This document shows, in pieces, positions 11,597 to 12,056 of a stretch of 12,056 bases of DNA. Made by a program: the position numbers and the translations under genes. Source of the stretch: Acidimicrobiia bacterium (GTDB taxonomy: Bacteria; Actinomycetota; Acidimicrobiia; Spongiisociales; UBA5794); the NCBI GenBank assembly GCA_030599515.1, contig JAUVNV010000056.1, positions 1 through 12,056 on the forward strand. The letters are read 5' to 3'. How positions within the stretch are numbered: position 1 is the first letter of the stretch; each line of letters opens with the position of its first letter. The notes under the pieces were generated by a model. That model had not been told where the DNA came from, ran no database searches, and saw nothing but the letters and a program-made list of their open reading frames with translations.

Positions 11597-12056
11597 CGTG
11601 CTCCTCGCTGCGGGAAGTCGGTGATGAGACCGGTGATGCCGATCTCGACGAGCCGAGAGATGGTTTCGTGATCGTTGACAGTGTAGGGATTGAGCTTCGT
11701 CCCGAGGGAGAGCTGCGCCTCGATCTGTTCGATCGTCACTCGCGTGATTCGGGGATTGAACGTGTCGAAGAAGGGGTCGCTGAAGTCGATGGGATCCTCC
11801 GGGAAGAGCCCCAGGATGGCCTGAACCTCGAAGCTGGGCCTGCGGTGTTTCAGGGTCTTCAGCCAACCATGCCGGGCAGAGGAGAACAGAAGATGCTCTG
11901 GTCCGATCCCCACATCTTCTGCCAGCGTCAAGACGGCGCCTGCAACGTCGAAGGAGTCCTTGGGTGCGGGCTGGGCCTTGAGTTCGAGGTTGACGAACCA
12001 GTCCAACTCGAGCGTCAACTCGAAGGCTTCTCGAAGGGTCGGAACCTTCGTCCCCG
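11593..12056 (-). CDS. Glycerophosphodiester phosphodiesterase, C-terminal part (5' end outside the window)
   Basis: Hydrolyses glycerophosphodiesters to glycerol-3-phosphate and an alcohol. The visible 153 residues are the later part of the GDPD TIM barrel and run into the right edge without a start codon. Landmarks are GTKVPTLREAFE (residues 1-12 as visible, the family's 'iPTLeE' step), FVNLELK with the expected metal-ligand Glu, the HLLFSS strand, and near the end NPYTVNDHETISRLVEIGITGLITDFP, the classic closing 'WTVN...GVDGIITDFP' with Tyr in place of the usual Trp. A TTG at 12018 is internal to the domain and not the start. The stop overlaps the amidotransferase ATG by four bases. Lipid turnover or phosphate scavenging is the likely role. 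Confidence 0.9.
   Translation of the reverse strand, partial: GTKVPTLREAFELTLELDWFVNLELKAQPAPKDSFDVAGAVLTLAEDVGIGPEHLLFSSARHGWLKTLKHRRPSFEVQAILGLFPEDPIDFSDPFFDTFNPRITRVTIEQIEAQLSLGTKLNPYTVNDHETISRLVEIGITGLITDFPQRGAR

Noticed and set aside
11597..11866. N-terminal extension of the amidotransferase frame into the GDPD gene
   Set aside because: The residues before 11596 are antisense-like frame noise within GDPD; the ATG at 11596 has GAGGAG and forms a standard ATGA overlap.

Overview
The window is GC-rich chromosomal DNA from a bacterium that looks like an actinobacterium. It could be Acidimicrobiia-like, but that rank is inference. The grounds are the actinobacterial style of the SSB and dCTP deaminase, two families typical of F420-using actinobacteria (a PPOX-class split-barrel protein and a Ddn-type deazaflavin oxidoreductase), GTG starts, and several starts with a TANNNT box 6-8 bases upstream, as expected of leaderless mRNAs. 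I see no phage, IS, CRISPR, tRNA or rRNA sequence.

Layout. (1) 1-1395, minus strand: a PPOX-type flavin/F420 protein, then an overlapping lipoprotein made of about seven beta-propeller repeats that runs off the left edge. (2) 1597-2939, plus: panB (pantothenate/CoA synthesis) and a DUF192 lipoprotein. (3) 2941-3066: two related 55-bp imperfect palindromes in direct repeat. (4) 3231-4764, plus: the conserved rpsF-ssb-rpsR-rplI operon. Its leader can fold into a CCG-bulge hairpin like the S6:S18-binding motif, and a second hairpin competes for the same strand. A strong intrinsic terminator follows rplI. (5) 4858-6708, plus: inverted repeats, a candidate -10 box, dnaB (no intein), and a small tandem-SH3 protein joined to dnaB by an ATGA overlap. 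(6) 6718-8757, minus: a Ddn-type oxidoreductase and an MFS transporter, separated by heptamer tandem repeats. (7) 8813-9694, plus: an EamA transporter divergent from the MFS gene. (8) 9725-12056, minus: a GDPD (partial), a class I glutamine amidotransferase, dcd and a VOC protein, with GDPD-GATase and dcd-VOC overlapping.

How the genes relate. The centre is a translation and replication core: S6, S18 and L9 with SSB and the replicative helicase. Dcd adds dUMP/dTTP supply and panB adds CoA supply. The flanks are accessory single-gene or two-gene units of uncertain substrate. The points most worth a second look are the paired palindromes before rpsF, the two-state rpsF leader, and the SH3-like gene coupled to dnaB.
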